64,000 nucleotides of DNA. Origin: Miltoncostaea sp963771025. Lineage in GTDB: Bacteria; Actinomycetota; Thermoleophilia; Miltoncostaeales; Miltoncostaeaceae. This document shows positions 1-7,679 of this stretch, in pieces. The stretch is from contig CAVYRL010000003.1 in the NCBI GenBank assembly GCA_963771025.1, forward strand, positions 248,001 through 312,000, read 5' to 3'. Position 1 is the first letter of the stretch. Each line of letters starts with the position of its first letter. The notes under the pieces were generated by a model. The model was not told where the DNA came from. It searched no databases and saw only the letters and a list, made by a program, of their open reading frames with translations. The translations under genes were made by a program, and so were the position numbers.

Positions 1-67
1 TCTCCACGACCTGCGGCACCTGCTGCAGGGGCTCGACGGCATAGGACAGCGGAACCGAGATGCGCAT
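1..67 (-). CDS. N-terminus of a luciferase-like (LLM family) oxidoreductase, partial
   Basis: Only the first 22 codons lie in the window; the gene runs off the left edge. The peptide begins MRISVPLSYAVEPLQQVPQV, which resembles the first strand of LLM-class flavin or F420-dependent oxidoreductases, where the N-terminus enters a TIM barrel. A purine run (GGGGGA) lies just upstream of the ATG at 67. The family call rests on this short segment only, so the substrate cannot be named. Confidence 0.5.
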   Translation of the reverse strand, partial: MRISVPLSYAVEPLQQVPQVVE

Positions 68-199
68 GGATCCCCCGAGGGAGAGTTCGGAGTCCGCTCA
101 ACCCTAGGCGACGCCGGTCACCCATCCATGGCGCCCGGCCTCGTCGCTCGTGGTGGCACGTGGCGACGCCGCGGAACGCGCGGCGAACCGGCGCCGCGA

Positions 200-1471
200 T
201 CAGCGCTCCGCGACCATCAGCAGGCGTCTTCCACCACCGCACGCGAAGGCGACGATCGCGGTCCCCGCGGTGTCGAAGGCGATCGTCGGCGCGGCGCAGG
301 CCGCGCCGCGGGCGCTGACCCGGCGGGCCGCGCTCCAGCCACCTGCGGCGTCGCGCCCGAGGGTGCGCACCAGGATCGCCCCGTCAACGGCGTAGGCGAG
401 GATCGTGCGGCCGTCGGGGGCGCTCTCCATCACCGGCGCGCCCAGTCGTCGCGCCGGTCCCGTGAGCGGACGCGGCCGCTCCCACGACCCGCCGCCGGCG
501 TCCTCCTCACGCGCGGCGTGCAGGCGCAGGCCTCCCGGGCCCGTCTGGCGCCAGACGGCCACCATGCCCGCCGACGGGATCAGCCTGACGGCCGCGGGGC
601 CTCCCCCCGCCACCCGCGCGCCGGGGGCCGTGACGCGCACCGGCGTCTGCCGGGCTCCGGCCGGCAGCGCGATCAGGCCGCGCGACCCGGACGGCGCGCG
701 CACGTCCACCACGAGGCCCGTACGGCCGTCCTGACGGATCGCCGACGCCACTGAGGTGACGCTCCCGCGCGGACCGAGGAGCCGCGTCGAGCTGGCCGGG
801 CCGAACGGCTGACGCGGCGAGCGCAGGGCCGCGACCACGGCGACGCCGCGCGCGCCCGCATGCAGCGCGGTGGCCAGCACCGCGCCGCCGGCGTCTGTCG
901 CGATGGAGGCGCCCACGGCCCTCCGGAAGAGGAGCCGCGCATGCGACCACCCTCCCCGCGCGCCGCGGGCGCTCCAGAGGATGGCGCGGCCCCGGCGGAA
1001 GAGCGTCACGATCTCGTGGTTCGGCAGGGCGACGAGCCGGATGTCGCGCGCGCGCGTCGCGTCGTGGGGCCCGTCCACGGCGGGGACGAGCCCGCCGCTC
1101 CATCGTGCGACCCGCACCGACCCGGTGCCGCCCGTGGCGACGCCGAGGGCGATGGTCCGGCCGTCGGAGACGAAACGCGGGGGCGCCGCGTCGCTCGCCC
1201 TGGCGATGCGACGTGGCGGCGTCCAGGGGCCGCCGAAGAAACGCGCCGCGACGTAGACGCCGCGCCCGCGTTGCCACTCGGCCACCAGGATCCCCGTTGC
1301 GTTGGCGCGGATCGCCGGCCGTGCGATCGCGCCTTCCGCGGAGCCGGTGGGTATCGCGACGGGGGCCGTCCATCCCGCCGCGCGCGTGGCCGGGGCGGCG
1401 AGGAGGAGGGCCAGGACCGCGGCCGCGAGGATCCTGCGGGCGGCGGCCCTGCGGGGGCGATCCGGCGTCAG
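200..1471 (-). CDS. Secreted protein of unknown function, probable CTG start
   Basis: About 423 residues if translation starts at CTG 1471. The first ATG/GTG/TTG in frame is GTG 1285, but that start would remove a convincing export signal. The codons between 1471 and 1285 read as a basic n-region (RPRRAAARR), a hydrophobic core (ILAAAVLALLLAAPA) and a c-region (ATRAA). The CTG overlaps the TGA of the upstream Mop gene (CTGA), like the usual ATGA coupling. The mature part has repeated short segments of the type DGRTI.LAYA and GTAIVAFA.GGG, suggesting a beta-rich, propeller-like fold without catalytic motifs I recognise. Function unknown. The start is the main uncertainty. Confidence 0.7.
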   Translation of the reverse strand: MTPDRPRRAAARRILAAAVLALLLAAPATRAAGWTAPVAIPTGSAEGAIARPAIRANATGILVAEWQRGRGVYVAARFFGGPWTPPRRIARASDAAPPRFVSDGRTIALGVATGGTGSVRVARWSGGLVPAVDGPHDATRARDIRLVALPNHEIVTLFRRGRAILWSARGARGGWSHARLLFRRAVGASIATDAGGAVLATALHAGARGVAVVAALRSPRQPFGPASSTRLLGPRGSVTSVASAIRQDGRTGLVVDVRAPSGSRGLIALPAGARQTPVRVTAPGARVAGGGPAAVRLIPSAGMVAVWRQTGPGGLRLHAAREEDAGGGSWERPRPLTGPARRLGAPVMESAPDGRTILAYAVDGAILVRTLGRDAAGGWSAARRVSARGAACAAPTIAFDTAGTAIVAFACGGGRRLLMVAER

Positions 1472-1674
1472 TCGACCGCGAGCATCACGTCGGAGGCCTT
1501 GATCACGACGACCACGTCGCTGCCCTCAGCGATGCCGAGATCCCGCACGGCCTCGACGGTGATCGACGACACGATTCGATGACCCGCCACGTCGACCTCG
1601 ACGTTGGCGATCGCCTCGCCCTGGGAGATGCCGGTGACGCGCCCCGACAGTTGGTTGCGCGCGCTGATGCGCAT
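1468..1674 (-). CDS. Molybdopterin/molybdate-binding Mop-domain protein (molbindin)
   Basis: A 68-residue single Mop (TOBE-like) domain. It begins MRISARNQLSGRVTGISQGE and continues with the family pattern NVEVDVAGHRIVSSITVEAV...GSDVVVVIKASDVMLAVD. Stand-alone proteins of this size assemble as hexamers that bind molybdate or tungstate in the cytoplasm. No modABC transporter is in the window. Its TGA overlaps the probable CTG start of the secreted protein downstream, so the two are probably co-transcribed. Confidence 0.9.
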   Translation of the reverse strand: MRISARNQLSGRVTGISQGEAIANVEVDVAGHRIVSSITVEAVRDLGIAEGSDVVVVIKASDVMLAVD

Positions 1675-1731
1675 GGCGGTTCCTCTCGTTGGGATGGCGG
1701 GGTGAGGGTACGCCGACCCTCCCGGACCGGG

Positions 1732-2355
1732 CTACCCCAACAGTCCCGCCAGCCAGGCCCGCACGGCGTCGCGCAGCGCGCCGGTGTCGGACTTCAGGGA
1801 GTGATCACCGGGGATGTGCGCGACCGTGCGCCGAGAGGACTCGGGGGGCATGCCGAACGGGTCGCGCTCGCCCTGCACCACCAGCACCGGCACCGGCACC
1901 GCCTCGAGCTCGGGCAGCCGGCTCGGGCGCGGCGGGGCGCCGGAACGGGCGGGCGGCTGCAGCGGGAACGCGAGGCACAGCACGCCGACGGCGCCGGTCC
2001 GCGCGGCGGTGCGGCAGGCGACGCGGGCACCCGACGAACGGCCGCCCGTGACGAGCGGCAGGCCGGCGAGCTGCGCGGCGCTCAGGTGCCCGACGATCGC
2101 GATCCATGCTTCATCGAGCCGGGGCGCGCGCGGTGGCGCGCGGCGACCGGCGACCCGGTAGGGCTGCTCGACCAGGGCGACGGCCACGCCGAGGGCCAGG
2201 GCTTCCTCGGTCGCGACGACGAGATCGCGGGCGCCCACACCACCGCCGGCGCCGTGGCCGAGCGCCAGGCCGGCGCGGGCGCCGTCCGGCGCGCGTACGT
2301 GCGCGCGCGCCGGACCCTGGGGCGTCTCGATCTCCACGACGGTCGCGTCCCGCAC
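1732..2355 (-). CDS. Alpha/beta hydrolase of the KANL3/Tex30 (dienelactone-hydrolase-like) type
   Basis: A 207-residue protein from GTG 2355, chosen because GAGGAGG lies just upstream; a longer frame to 2430 would overlap the divergent nadM. Visible elements are a GHGAGGG loop (oxyanion region), the nucleophile elbow GGRSSGAR with the probable catalytic Ser, QGERDPFG with the acid residue and GDHSL with the catalytic His. These fit the small KANL3/Tex30-like hydrolases. There is no signal peptide, so it is cytoplasmic. The substrate is unknown. Confidence 0.8.
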   Translation of the reverse strand: MRDATVVEIETPQGPARAHVRAPDGARAGLALGHGAGGGVGARDLVVATEEALALGVAVALVEQPYRVAGRRAPPRAPRLDEAWIAIVGHLSAAQLAGLPLVTGGRSSGARVACRTAARTGAVGVLCLAFPLQPPARSGAPPRPSRLPELEAVPVPVLVVQGERDPFGMPPESSRRTVAHIPGDHSLKSDTGALRDAVRAWLAGLLG

Positions 2356-2413
2356 ACTGCCTCCTCGTCCGGCGGACACCGTACCGTCCCGGTTTCGTCG
2401 TAGGCTCCGCCGC

Positions 2414-2959
2414 ATGATCGCGCGCGGCATGATCCACGGTCGTTTCCAGCCCCCGCACCTCGGCCACCTCCGCTACCTGGAGCTGGCCGCCGCGCGATGC
2501 GACGAGCTGTTCGTCGGGATCACCAACCCCGACCGGCGGGCGCTGCGGCCGGAGCCCGGCGATCCGACCCGGCACCTGCCCGAGTCGAACCCCTTCACCT
2601 ACACCGAGCGGATGCTCATGACCGAGGCCGCCGCCGACGAGGCCGGCGTCGCAGGGGTCCGGGTGATCCCCTTCCCGATCACCGAGCCCGACCTCTGGGA
2701 CGACTACGTGCCGCGGGACGTGGTCCATTTCGTGCGGGTGCTCTCCCCCTGGGGCGGCACCAAGCGGGATCGTCTCCGGGATCGCGGGTATCGCGTCGAG
2801 ACCCTCCCCGCCCCCGAGGGCAAGCAGGTGTCCGGCGCTCAGGTCCGCGCCGCCCTGCGTTCCGGGGGTGACTGGCGCGGGCTGGTCGCGCCGGCGGTGG
2901 CCCGGTTCATCGACGACCTCCCGGCCGGGCATGCGCTCGCTCCTCGTCCTGCTGCTTGA
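2414..2959 (+). CDS. nadM: Nicotinamide-nucleotide adenylyltransferase (archaeal NadM type)
   Basis: 181 residues. Joins NMN (or nicotinate mononucleotide) with ATP to form the dinucleotide in NAD synthesis. The N-terminal GRFQPPHLGHL carries the nucleotidyltransferase HxGH-type motif, and VSGAQVRAAL near residue 145 corresponds to the ISSTxxR-like C-terminal motif. Length and order of motifs match the archaeal-type family rather than bacterial NadD. ATG 2414 gives 15 bases more than ATG 2429; neither has a clear ribosome site. The last 29 bases overlap apgM, so the two are translated together. Confidence 0.85.
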   Translation: MIARGMIHGRFQPPHLGHLRYLELAAARCDELFVGITNPDRRALRPEPGDPTRHLPESNPFTYTERMLMTEAAADEAGVAGVRVIPFPITEPDLWDDYVPRDVVHFVRVLSPWGGTKRDRLRDRGYRVETLPAPEGKQVSGAQVRAALRSGGDWRGLVAPAVARFIDDLPAGHALAPRPAA

Positions 2960-4262
2960 CGGGCTCGGCGACCGCGCCCACCCCGAGCACGGGGGGCGCA
3001 CCGCCAACGAGGCCGCCGACACCCCCCACCTCGACGCCCTCGCGGCTCGCGGCTCCGCGGGCCTGCTGCTGCCGCTCGGCCCCGGGCGGGCGCCGTCGAG
3101 CGAGGTCGCCCACTGGGCGATCCTCGGCTACCCGCCCTCGGAGTTCCCCGGCCGGGCGGTGTTCGAGGCGCGCGGCCATGGCGCGAGCCCCGGCGACGGG
3201 GACGTGCTCGCGCACGCCGGCCTGCGCAGCACCGAGAGGCGCGAGGGGTCCCTCTGGGCCACCGGCCGACCCGGCGCCGGTGACGGCGAGGACGCCCGCG
3301 CACTGCTCGGCGATCTCCCCAGGTCCCCGGCGGAGGGCCTGGCACTCGAGCTGACCCCCCTCGATCCCGAGCGGGGCGAGGGCGTGCTGGTGATCCGCGG
3401 CGAGGGCGCCCATGACGGGGTCACCGACACGGACCCGTTCTTCCGCGACCGCTTCCCGATCCTGCGCCCGCAGCCGTTGGTGCCCGAGGCCGCGGCGACC
3501 GCGCGGGCCGCGGAGCGCTGGAGCCGCGAGGCCATCCGCGTCCTGACCGAACACCCGGTGAACCTGTCCCGGAAACGCCGCGGGAGGGCGCCCTTCGACG
3601 CGGTGACCCTCAAGTGGTGGGGCCGGCCACGGCCGACGCCGGCCTTCCGCGCCCGGCACGGCCTCGAGGGCGTGATGATCGCGGACTCGGCCTTTCTGCG
3701 GGGGCTGGCGCAGACCCTGGGCCTGCGTTTCGTGGGGTCGCCCGAGCGGGGCGATCCGGCCGCCGCGCTGCGTGACCGTCTCGACCAGGCGCGCATCGCC
3801 TTCGACCTGGGCGCGAGCTTCGTCTTCTGCCACCTCAAGGCGACCGACGAGGCCGGGCACTCCAAGGATCCCGCCGTCAAGCGGCGCACGATCGAGGAGG
3901 TGGACGGCGCCCTCGCCGGCCTCGGCGAGCGTTTCCCCGACGAGATCGTGTGTGTGACCGGCGACCACGCGACACCCACCTCGGCGGCCGTGATCCACTC
4001 GGGCGACCCGGTCCCGCTGGTGGTGGCCGGACCGGGCGTGCGGGCCGACCGGGTGTCGGCGTTCGGTGAGCTCGCGTGCGCCGAGGGACTGCTCGGACGC
4101 CTGAGCGGAGCCGACGTGATGCCCGTGCTGCTCAACGCCGCCGACCGCCCGCTGTTCCTTGGCGCGCGTCCCACGCCGGTGCCGTTCCCGGCGGGCGTGC
4201 CCGCCGACGTCGAGCCGTTCCGGCTCCGGCTCAGAGGGCCGGCTCGCCGCCCTCGGCCGTGA
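2931..4262 (+). CDS. apgM: 2,3-bisphosphoglycerate-independent phosphoglycerate mutase, archaeal ApgM type
   Basis: 443 residues of the alkaline-phosphatase superfamily, interconverting 3- and 2-phosphoglycerate. The N-terminus (LLVLLLDGLGDR) holds the first metal Asp, and the SSEVAHWAILGY segment holds the probable phosphorylated Ser. The C-terminal metal ligands sit in FCHLKATDEAGHSKDP and VTGDHATPT. ATG 2931 opens directly on the core fold; an earlier in-frame start would only add nadM-overlapping sequence. The 3' end overlaps the convergent acyl-CoA dehydrogenase gene by 32 bases. Confidence 0.88.
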   Translation: MRSLLVLLLDGLGDRAHPEHGGRTANEAADTPHLDALAARGSAGLLLPLGPGRAPSSEVAHWAILGYPPSEFPGRAVFEARGHGASPGDGDVLAHAGLRSTERREGSLWATGRPGAGDGEDARALLGDLPRSPAEGLALELTPLDPERGEGVLVIRGEGAHDGVTDTDPFFRDRFPILRPQPLVPEAAATARAAERWSREAIRVLTEHPVNLSRKRRGRAPFDAVTLKWWGRPRPTPAFRARHGLEGVMIADSAFLRGLAQTLGLRFVGSPERGDPAAALRDRLDQARIAFDLGASFVFCHLKATDEAGHSKDPAVKRRTIEEVDGALAGLGERFPDEIVCVTGDHATPTSAAVIHSGDPVPLVVAGPGVRADRVSAFGELACAEGLLGRLSGADVMPVLLNAADRPLFLGARPTPVPFPAGVPADVEPFRLRLRGPARRPRP

Positions 4263-5481
4263 GGCTCTCGGCGATCATCGCGCGCTGGATCTCGGTGGTG
4301 CCGGCCGGGATGCGCAGGTTGCGCGCAACCCGGTAGATGCGCTCGAGTCCGGTCTCGGCCAGCAGGCCGCGCCCGCCGTGCACCTGGATCGCCCGATCCG
4401 AGACCCGCATCAGGGCCTCGTCGCACCAGGTCTTCAGCGTCGAGAGGTCGCGTCGCTCGGGGGCGCCCACCCTGCCGCCGCCCAGCAGATCCACGTCGTC
4501 GAGGCGGGCGAGGATCTCGAGCGAGAGGGCGCGCATCGCCCGCCAGTCCATGTAGACGTCGCTGAGTCGCTCGGCCACGGCGCCGAAGTCGCCGATCGCG
4601 CGGCCGAACGCCCGCCTGCGGGCCGTGTAGTCCACCGACCGCTCGAGGCAGTGCCACGCCAGCCCCGAGCACATGCCCCCGCGACGGCTGCGCGCCCAGT
4701 TGATCCAGACGAAGACCAGAGGCAGGCCCCGGCCCTCATCGCCGATCACGGCCCTCGCCGGCAGCCGGACGTCCTCGAAGGTGAGCACGCCCGTCTGCCC
4801 GTCGCTCATGATCGTCTGCTGCACCGGGCCGCGCGCCGCGCCGGGGGCGTCCATGGGCACCAGGAAGACGGTCAGCTCGCCCCGGGCGGCGCCCTCGACC
4901 CGCGCGATCACCTGGGCGTGCTCCACGAACGGGGCTCCGGTGATCAGGTGCTTCATCCCGTTCAGCACCCACCCGTCGCCGTCCCGTCGCGCCGAGGTCT
5001 GCAGGGCGAGCGCGTCCGAGCCCGCGGAGGGCTCGGTGAGCGCGAAGGCCACGCTGGTGCGGCCGGCGAGGAAGTCGTCCAGATCGCGCTCCCGCGACGC
5101 GGCGCTCCAGTGCCGGACCAGGTGGCTCGGGCCGTCCGTCCAGGCGAGCATCCACTGCACGCCGCGCAGGCCGTGCCGGTACACCTCCTCCTGGATGTAG
5201 AAGGTGTCCACCAGCCCCAGGCCGAGGCCGTCGGGCGCCGGCAGGTGGGGGCAGTAGAGGCCGGCTCGCGCCGACGCCTGCTGCATGCGGCGCTTGAGCC
5301 CGATCATCGTCTCGGCCAGCCGGCCGTCCGGCTCCAGGGCGAACGCGGTCGGGCCGATCTCCGCCTCCACCTCCTCGACCATTGGCAGGGCCTCGGCGGC
5401 GATGAACTCGCGCACGCGCTCGAGAACCCTGAGGCCGGCCGCGGAGGCCGGGTACCCGCGCGAGGCCTCGGGGCCCATCAC
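4231..5481 (-). CDS. Acyl-CoA dehydrogenase family protein
   Basis: 416 residues with the family order: N-terminal helical domain, the FAD-contacting FALTEPSAGSDA at about 150-160, a beta domain, and a C-terminal helical domain with QVHGGRGLLAETGLERIYR. The position of the usual catalytic Glu in the YEGT segment of medium-chain enzymes reads IPAGTTEIQR, with Ala instead. The helix that carries the Glu in isovaleryl-CoA dehydrogenases reads WARSRRGG, again with no obvious Glu. Start is GTG 5481 or the adjacent ATG 5478; both overlap the selD TGA, so translation is coupled. Substrate unknown. Confidence 0.88.
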   Translation of the reverse strand: MMGPEASRGYPASAAGLRVLERVREFIAAEALPMVEEVEAEIGPTAFALEPDGRLAETMIGLKRRMQQASARAGLYCPHLPAPDGLGLGLVDTFYIQEEVYRHGLRGVQWMLAWTDGPSHLVRHWSAASRERDLDDFLAGRTSVAFALTEPSAGSDALALQTSARRDGDGWVLNGMKHLITGAPFVEHAQVIARVEGAARGELTVFLVPMDAPGAARGPVQQTIMSDGQTGVLTFEDVRLPARAVIGDEGRGLPLVFVWINWARSRRGGMCSGLAWHCLERSVDYTARRRAFGRAIGDFGAVAERLSDVYMDWRAMRALSLEILARLDDVDLLGGGRVGAPERRDLSTLKTWCDEALMRVSDRAIQVHGGRGLLAETGLERIYRVARNLRIPAGTTEIQRAMIAESLTAEGGEPAL

Positions 5482-6509
5482 GCCGCCACGGCGACCCGGC
5501 CGGGGGATCCGGCGACGAGCCGACCGATCTCCCCGTGCGGCACACCGCGATCGCGGAGCGCGTCGCGCAGCCGCGCGGCGCGGCCGGGCGGGACCGCCAG
5601 CAGCAGGCCGCCGCTGGTCTGCGGATCGTGCAGCAGGTCCTCCACCTCGATCGGCACGTCAACATCGACCGCGACCAACCCGGGGGCGAACGCGCGATTG
5701 CGCCGGGCGCCGCCGGTCGTGAACCCGGCGGCCGCGAGGGCGCGGGAGCCCGGCAGGAGCGGCACCGCGCCGGCGGACAACTCGGCCGCGAGGCCGCTCG
5801 CGGCGGCCAGCTCGGACAGGTGACCGATCAACCCGAAGCCCGTCACGTCGGTGGCGCACACGACGCCGGCGGCACGGGCGGCCTCGGCGCCGAGACGGTT
5901 GGAGCGCAGCATCGAGGCGAGGGCCGCCTCCATCGCGACCGGATCGCACCGCCCGGCCTTCTGCGCGCTCACGATCACGCCCACGCCGAGCGCCTTCGTG
6001 AGCACCAGCACATCGCCGGCGCGACCGGAGGCGTTTCCCAGTATCCGGTCCGGATGCGCCGTGCCGATCACCGCGAGGCCGTACTTGGGCTCGGGATCGA
6101 AGATCGTGTGGCCGCCCAGCACCGGGCAGCCGTCGGCCATCGCCGCGTCCGCCGCCCCGCGCATGACGGCCGCCAGCGCGTCCGTCGTCGCGTCCTCGGG
6201 GAAGGCGGCGAGACCGAGCGCGAAGATGGGCGACGCGCCCATCGCGTGGAGGTCGCTGAGGGCATTGGTGGCGGCGATGGCCCCGAAGGTCGCCGGGTCG
6301 TCCACGATCGGGGTGAAGAAGTCGACCGAGGCCACCACGGCCAGGTCGTCGCGCACACGGTAGACGGCGGCGTCGTCGGCCCGGTCGAACCCGACCAGGG
6401 CGTCCGGGTCGGCCACCAGCGGCATCAGGGAGAGCGCCTCCATCAGCGCCGACCGGCCGAGCTTGCAGCCGCACCCCCCGCCCCGAGCCATCTCGGTGAG
6501 TCGCGCCAT
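5478..6509 (-). CDS. selD: Selenide, water dikinase (selenophosphate synthetase)
   Basis: 343 residues. Makes selenophosphate from selenide and ATP, the selenium donor for selenocysteine or selenouridine. ATG 6509 opens a normal-length protein; a longer frame upstream encodes low-complexity sequence. The catalytic loop reads ARGGGCGCKLG, so the active residue is Cys rather than Sec. Further family motifs are ASVDFFTPIVDDP, ATNALSDLHAMGA, GGHTI, ATDVTGFGLIGHL and DPQTSGGLL. No selA, selB, selC or mnmH (selU) is in the window. It is coupled to the acyl-CoA dehydrogenase by a GTGA overlap. Confidence 0.95.
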   Translation of the reverse strand: MARLTEMARGGGCGCKLGRSALMEALSLMPLVADPDALVGFDRADDAAVYRVRDDLAVVASVDFFTPIVDDPATFGAIAATNALSDLHAMGASPIFALGLAAFPEDATTDALAAVMRGAADAAMADGCPVLGGHTIFDPEPKYGLAVIGTAHPDRILGNASGRAGDVLVLTKALGVGVIVSAQKAGRCDPVAMEAALASMLRSNRLGAEAARAAGVVCATDVTGFGLIGHLSELAAASGLAAELSAGAVPLLPGSRALAAAGFTTGGARRNRAFAPGLVAVDVDVPIEVEDLLHDPQTSGGLLLAVPPGRAARLRDALRDRGVPHGEIGRLVAGSPGRVAVAA

Positions 6510-6654
6510 GCGCCCATCCCCGGTGGATTCCGCCCGCGCGGCGACGCTAACACACGGTCGGAGCCCTCCGGCGCGCCGCCGCGATAAGGCATCGAGCTGC
6601 ACCCCCACTCCCGGACGTCCGCGGCGATGCGCCCGCGGGTCGTAGGATCCCCGC

Positions 6655-7635
6655 GTGGCGGTCATCCGGAAAGGGGCTCTCGCGGTCCTTCTCGCCCTCG
6701 CTCCGATGGGAGCGGGCGTCGCCGACGCGGCGCGGGTGGTCGGCACGGGCACTCCGGCCGGCTGCACCTCCGCCGCCGTGGTCTCGGCCGTCGCCCGCGG
6801 CGGCGTCGTGACCTTCGACTGCGGGCCGGCGCCCGTCACCATCCGGATGCGCCGGACCGCGAAGGTGCGCAACACCAATCGGTCGCTCGTCCTCGATGGC
6901 GGCGGCCTGGTGACGCTCAGCGGCCAGGGAGCGCGCCGGATCCTCTACCAGAACACCTGCGACCGGACTCGGGTCTGGACGACCGATCACTGCCAGAACC
7001 AGGCGACCCCGCGCCTGGTCGTCAGGAACATCACACTCGCGCGCGGCAACTCCACCGGCCAGACCGTGGACGGCGGCGGGGGCGGCGCGATCTTCGTCCG
7101 GGGCGGGCGGCTCACCATCATCAACTCGCGCTTCGCCGGCAATCGCTGCGATCGGAGCGGCCCGGACGTCGGGGGTGCCGCGGTCCGGGCGCTCAGCCAG
7201 TTCCGCAACCTGCCCGTGAACATCGTCGGCAGCACCTTCACCGGCGGCCGCTGCGCCAACGGCGGCGCCCTCAGCAGCATCGGTGTGTCGTGGACGATCA
7301 CCGGCAGCAGGTTCACCCGCAACCGCGCGACCGGGCGCGGCGCGAACCCGGCCCGCGCGGGTTCGCCCGGTGGCGGCAACGGAGGAGCCATCTACCTCGA
7401 CGGCAACCGCTTCCGGCTCACGATGCGCAGGACGGTGATGGAGGACAACACCGCCCCCGAGGGCGGCGGTGCGATCTTCTTCGTCAGCAACGACCGCACC
7501 GGCACCGCGAGCCTCGCCGCCTCGACGCTGCGGCACAACCCGAGCCTCGGCTTCGAGACCCCCGGGCTTCCCGGCATCTTCTTCCTCGGCGCCCGCCGCC
7601 CGGCGCTGACCCAGGGGACCCGGCTCATCCGCTGA
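6655..7635 (+). CDS. Secreted right-handed beta-helix protein
   Basis: 326 residues from GTG 6655, with a signal peptide (LAVLLALAPMGAGVADAA). The mature part has the N...I...GG...N.A rungs of right-handed parallel beta-helices, for example GGGGGAIFVRGGRLTIINSRFAGN, here broken into GGGGGAIF and TIINSRFAGN, and GGAIYLDGN. Four Cys lie at the start of the fold (GCTSA, FDCG, NTCD, DHCQ), probably disulfide-bonded. This is the fold of pectate-lyase-like and polymorphic surface proteins. I cannot identify catalytic residues. It lies 145 bases from the divergent selD. Confidence 0.75.
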   Translation: MAVIRKGALAVLLALAPMGAGVADAARVVGTGTPAGCTSAAVVSAVARGGVVTFDCGPAPVTIRMRRTAKVRNTNRSLVLDGGGLVTLSGQGARRILYQNTCDRTRVWTTDHCQNQATPRLVVRNITLARGNSTGQTVDGGGGGAIFVRGGRLTIINSRFAGNRCDRSGPDVGGAAVRALSQFRNLPVNIVGSTFTGGRCANGGALSSIGVSWTITGSRFTRNRATGRGANPARAGSPGGGNGGAIYLDGNRFRLTMRRTVMEDNTAPEGGGAIFFVSNDRTGTASLAASTLRHNPSLGFETPGLPGIFFLGARRPALTQGTRLIR

Positions 7636-7679
7636 TCGGCGGCGAGGTCGGCCCACCGTGACGGACCGGTGCCGTCGCG

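Noticed and set aside
6510..6878. N-terminal extension of selD
   Set aside because: The added 123 residues are low complexity and antisense to the beta-helix gene start; ATG 6509 gives the normal length.
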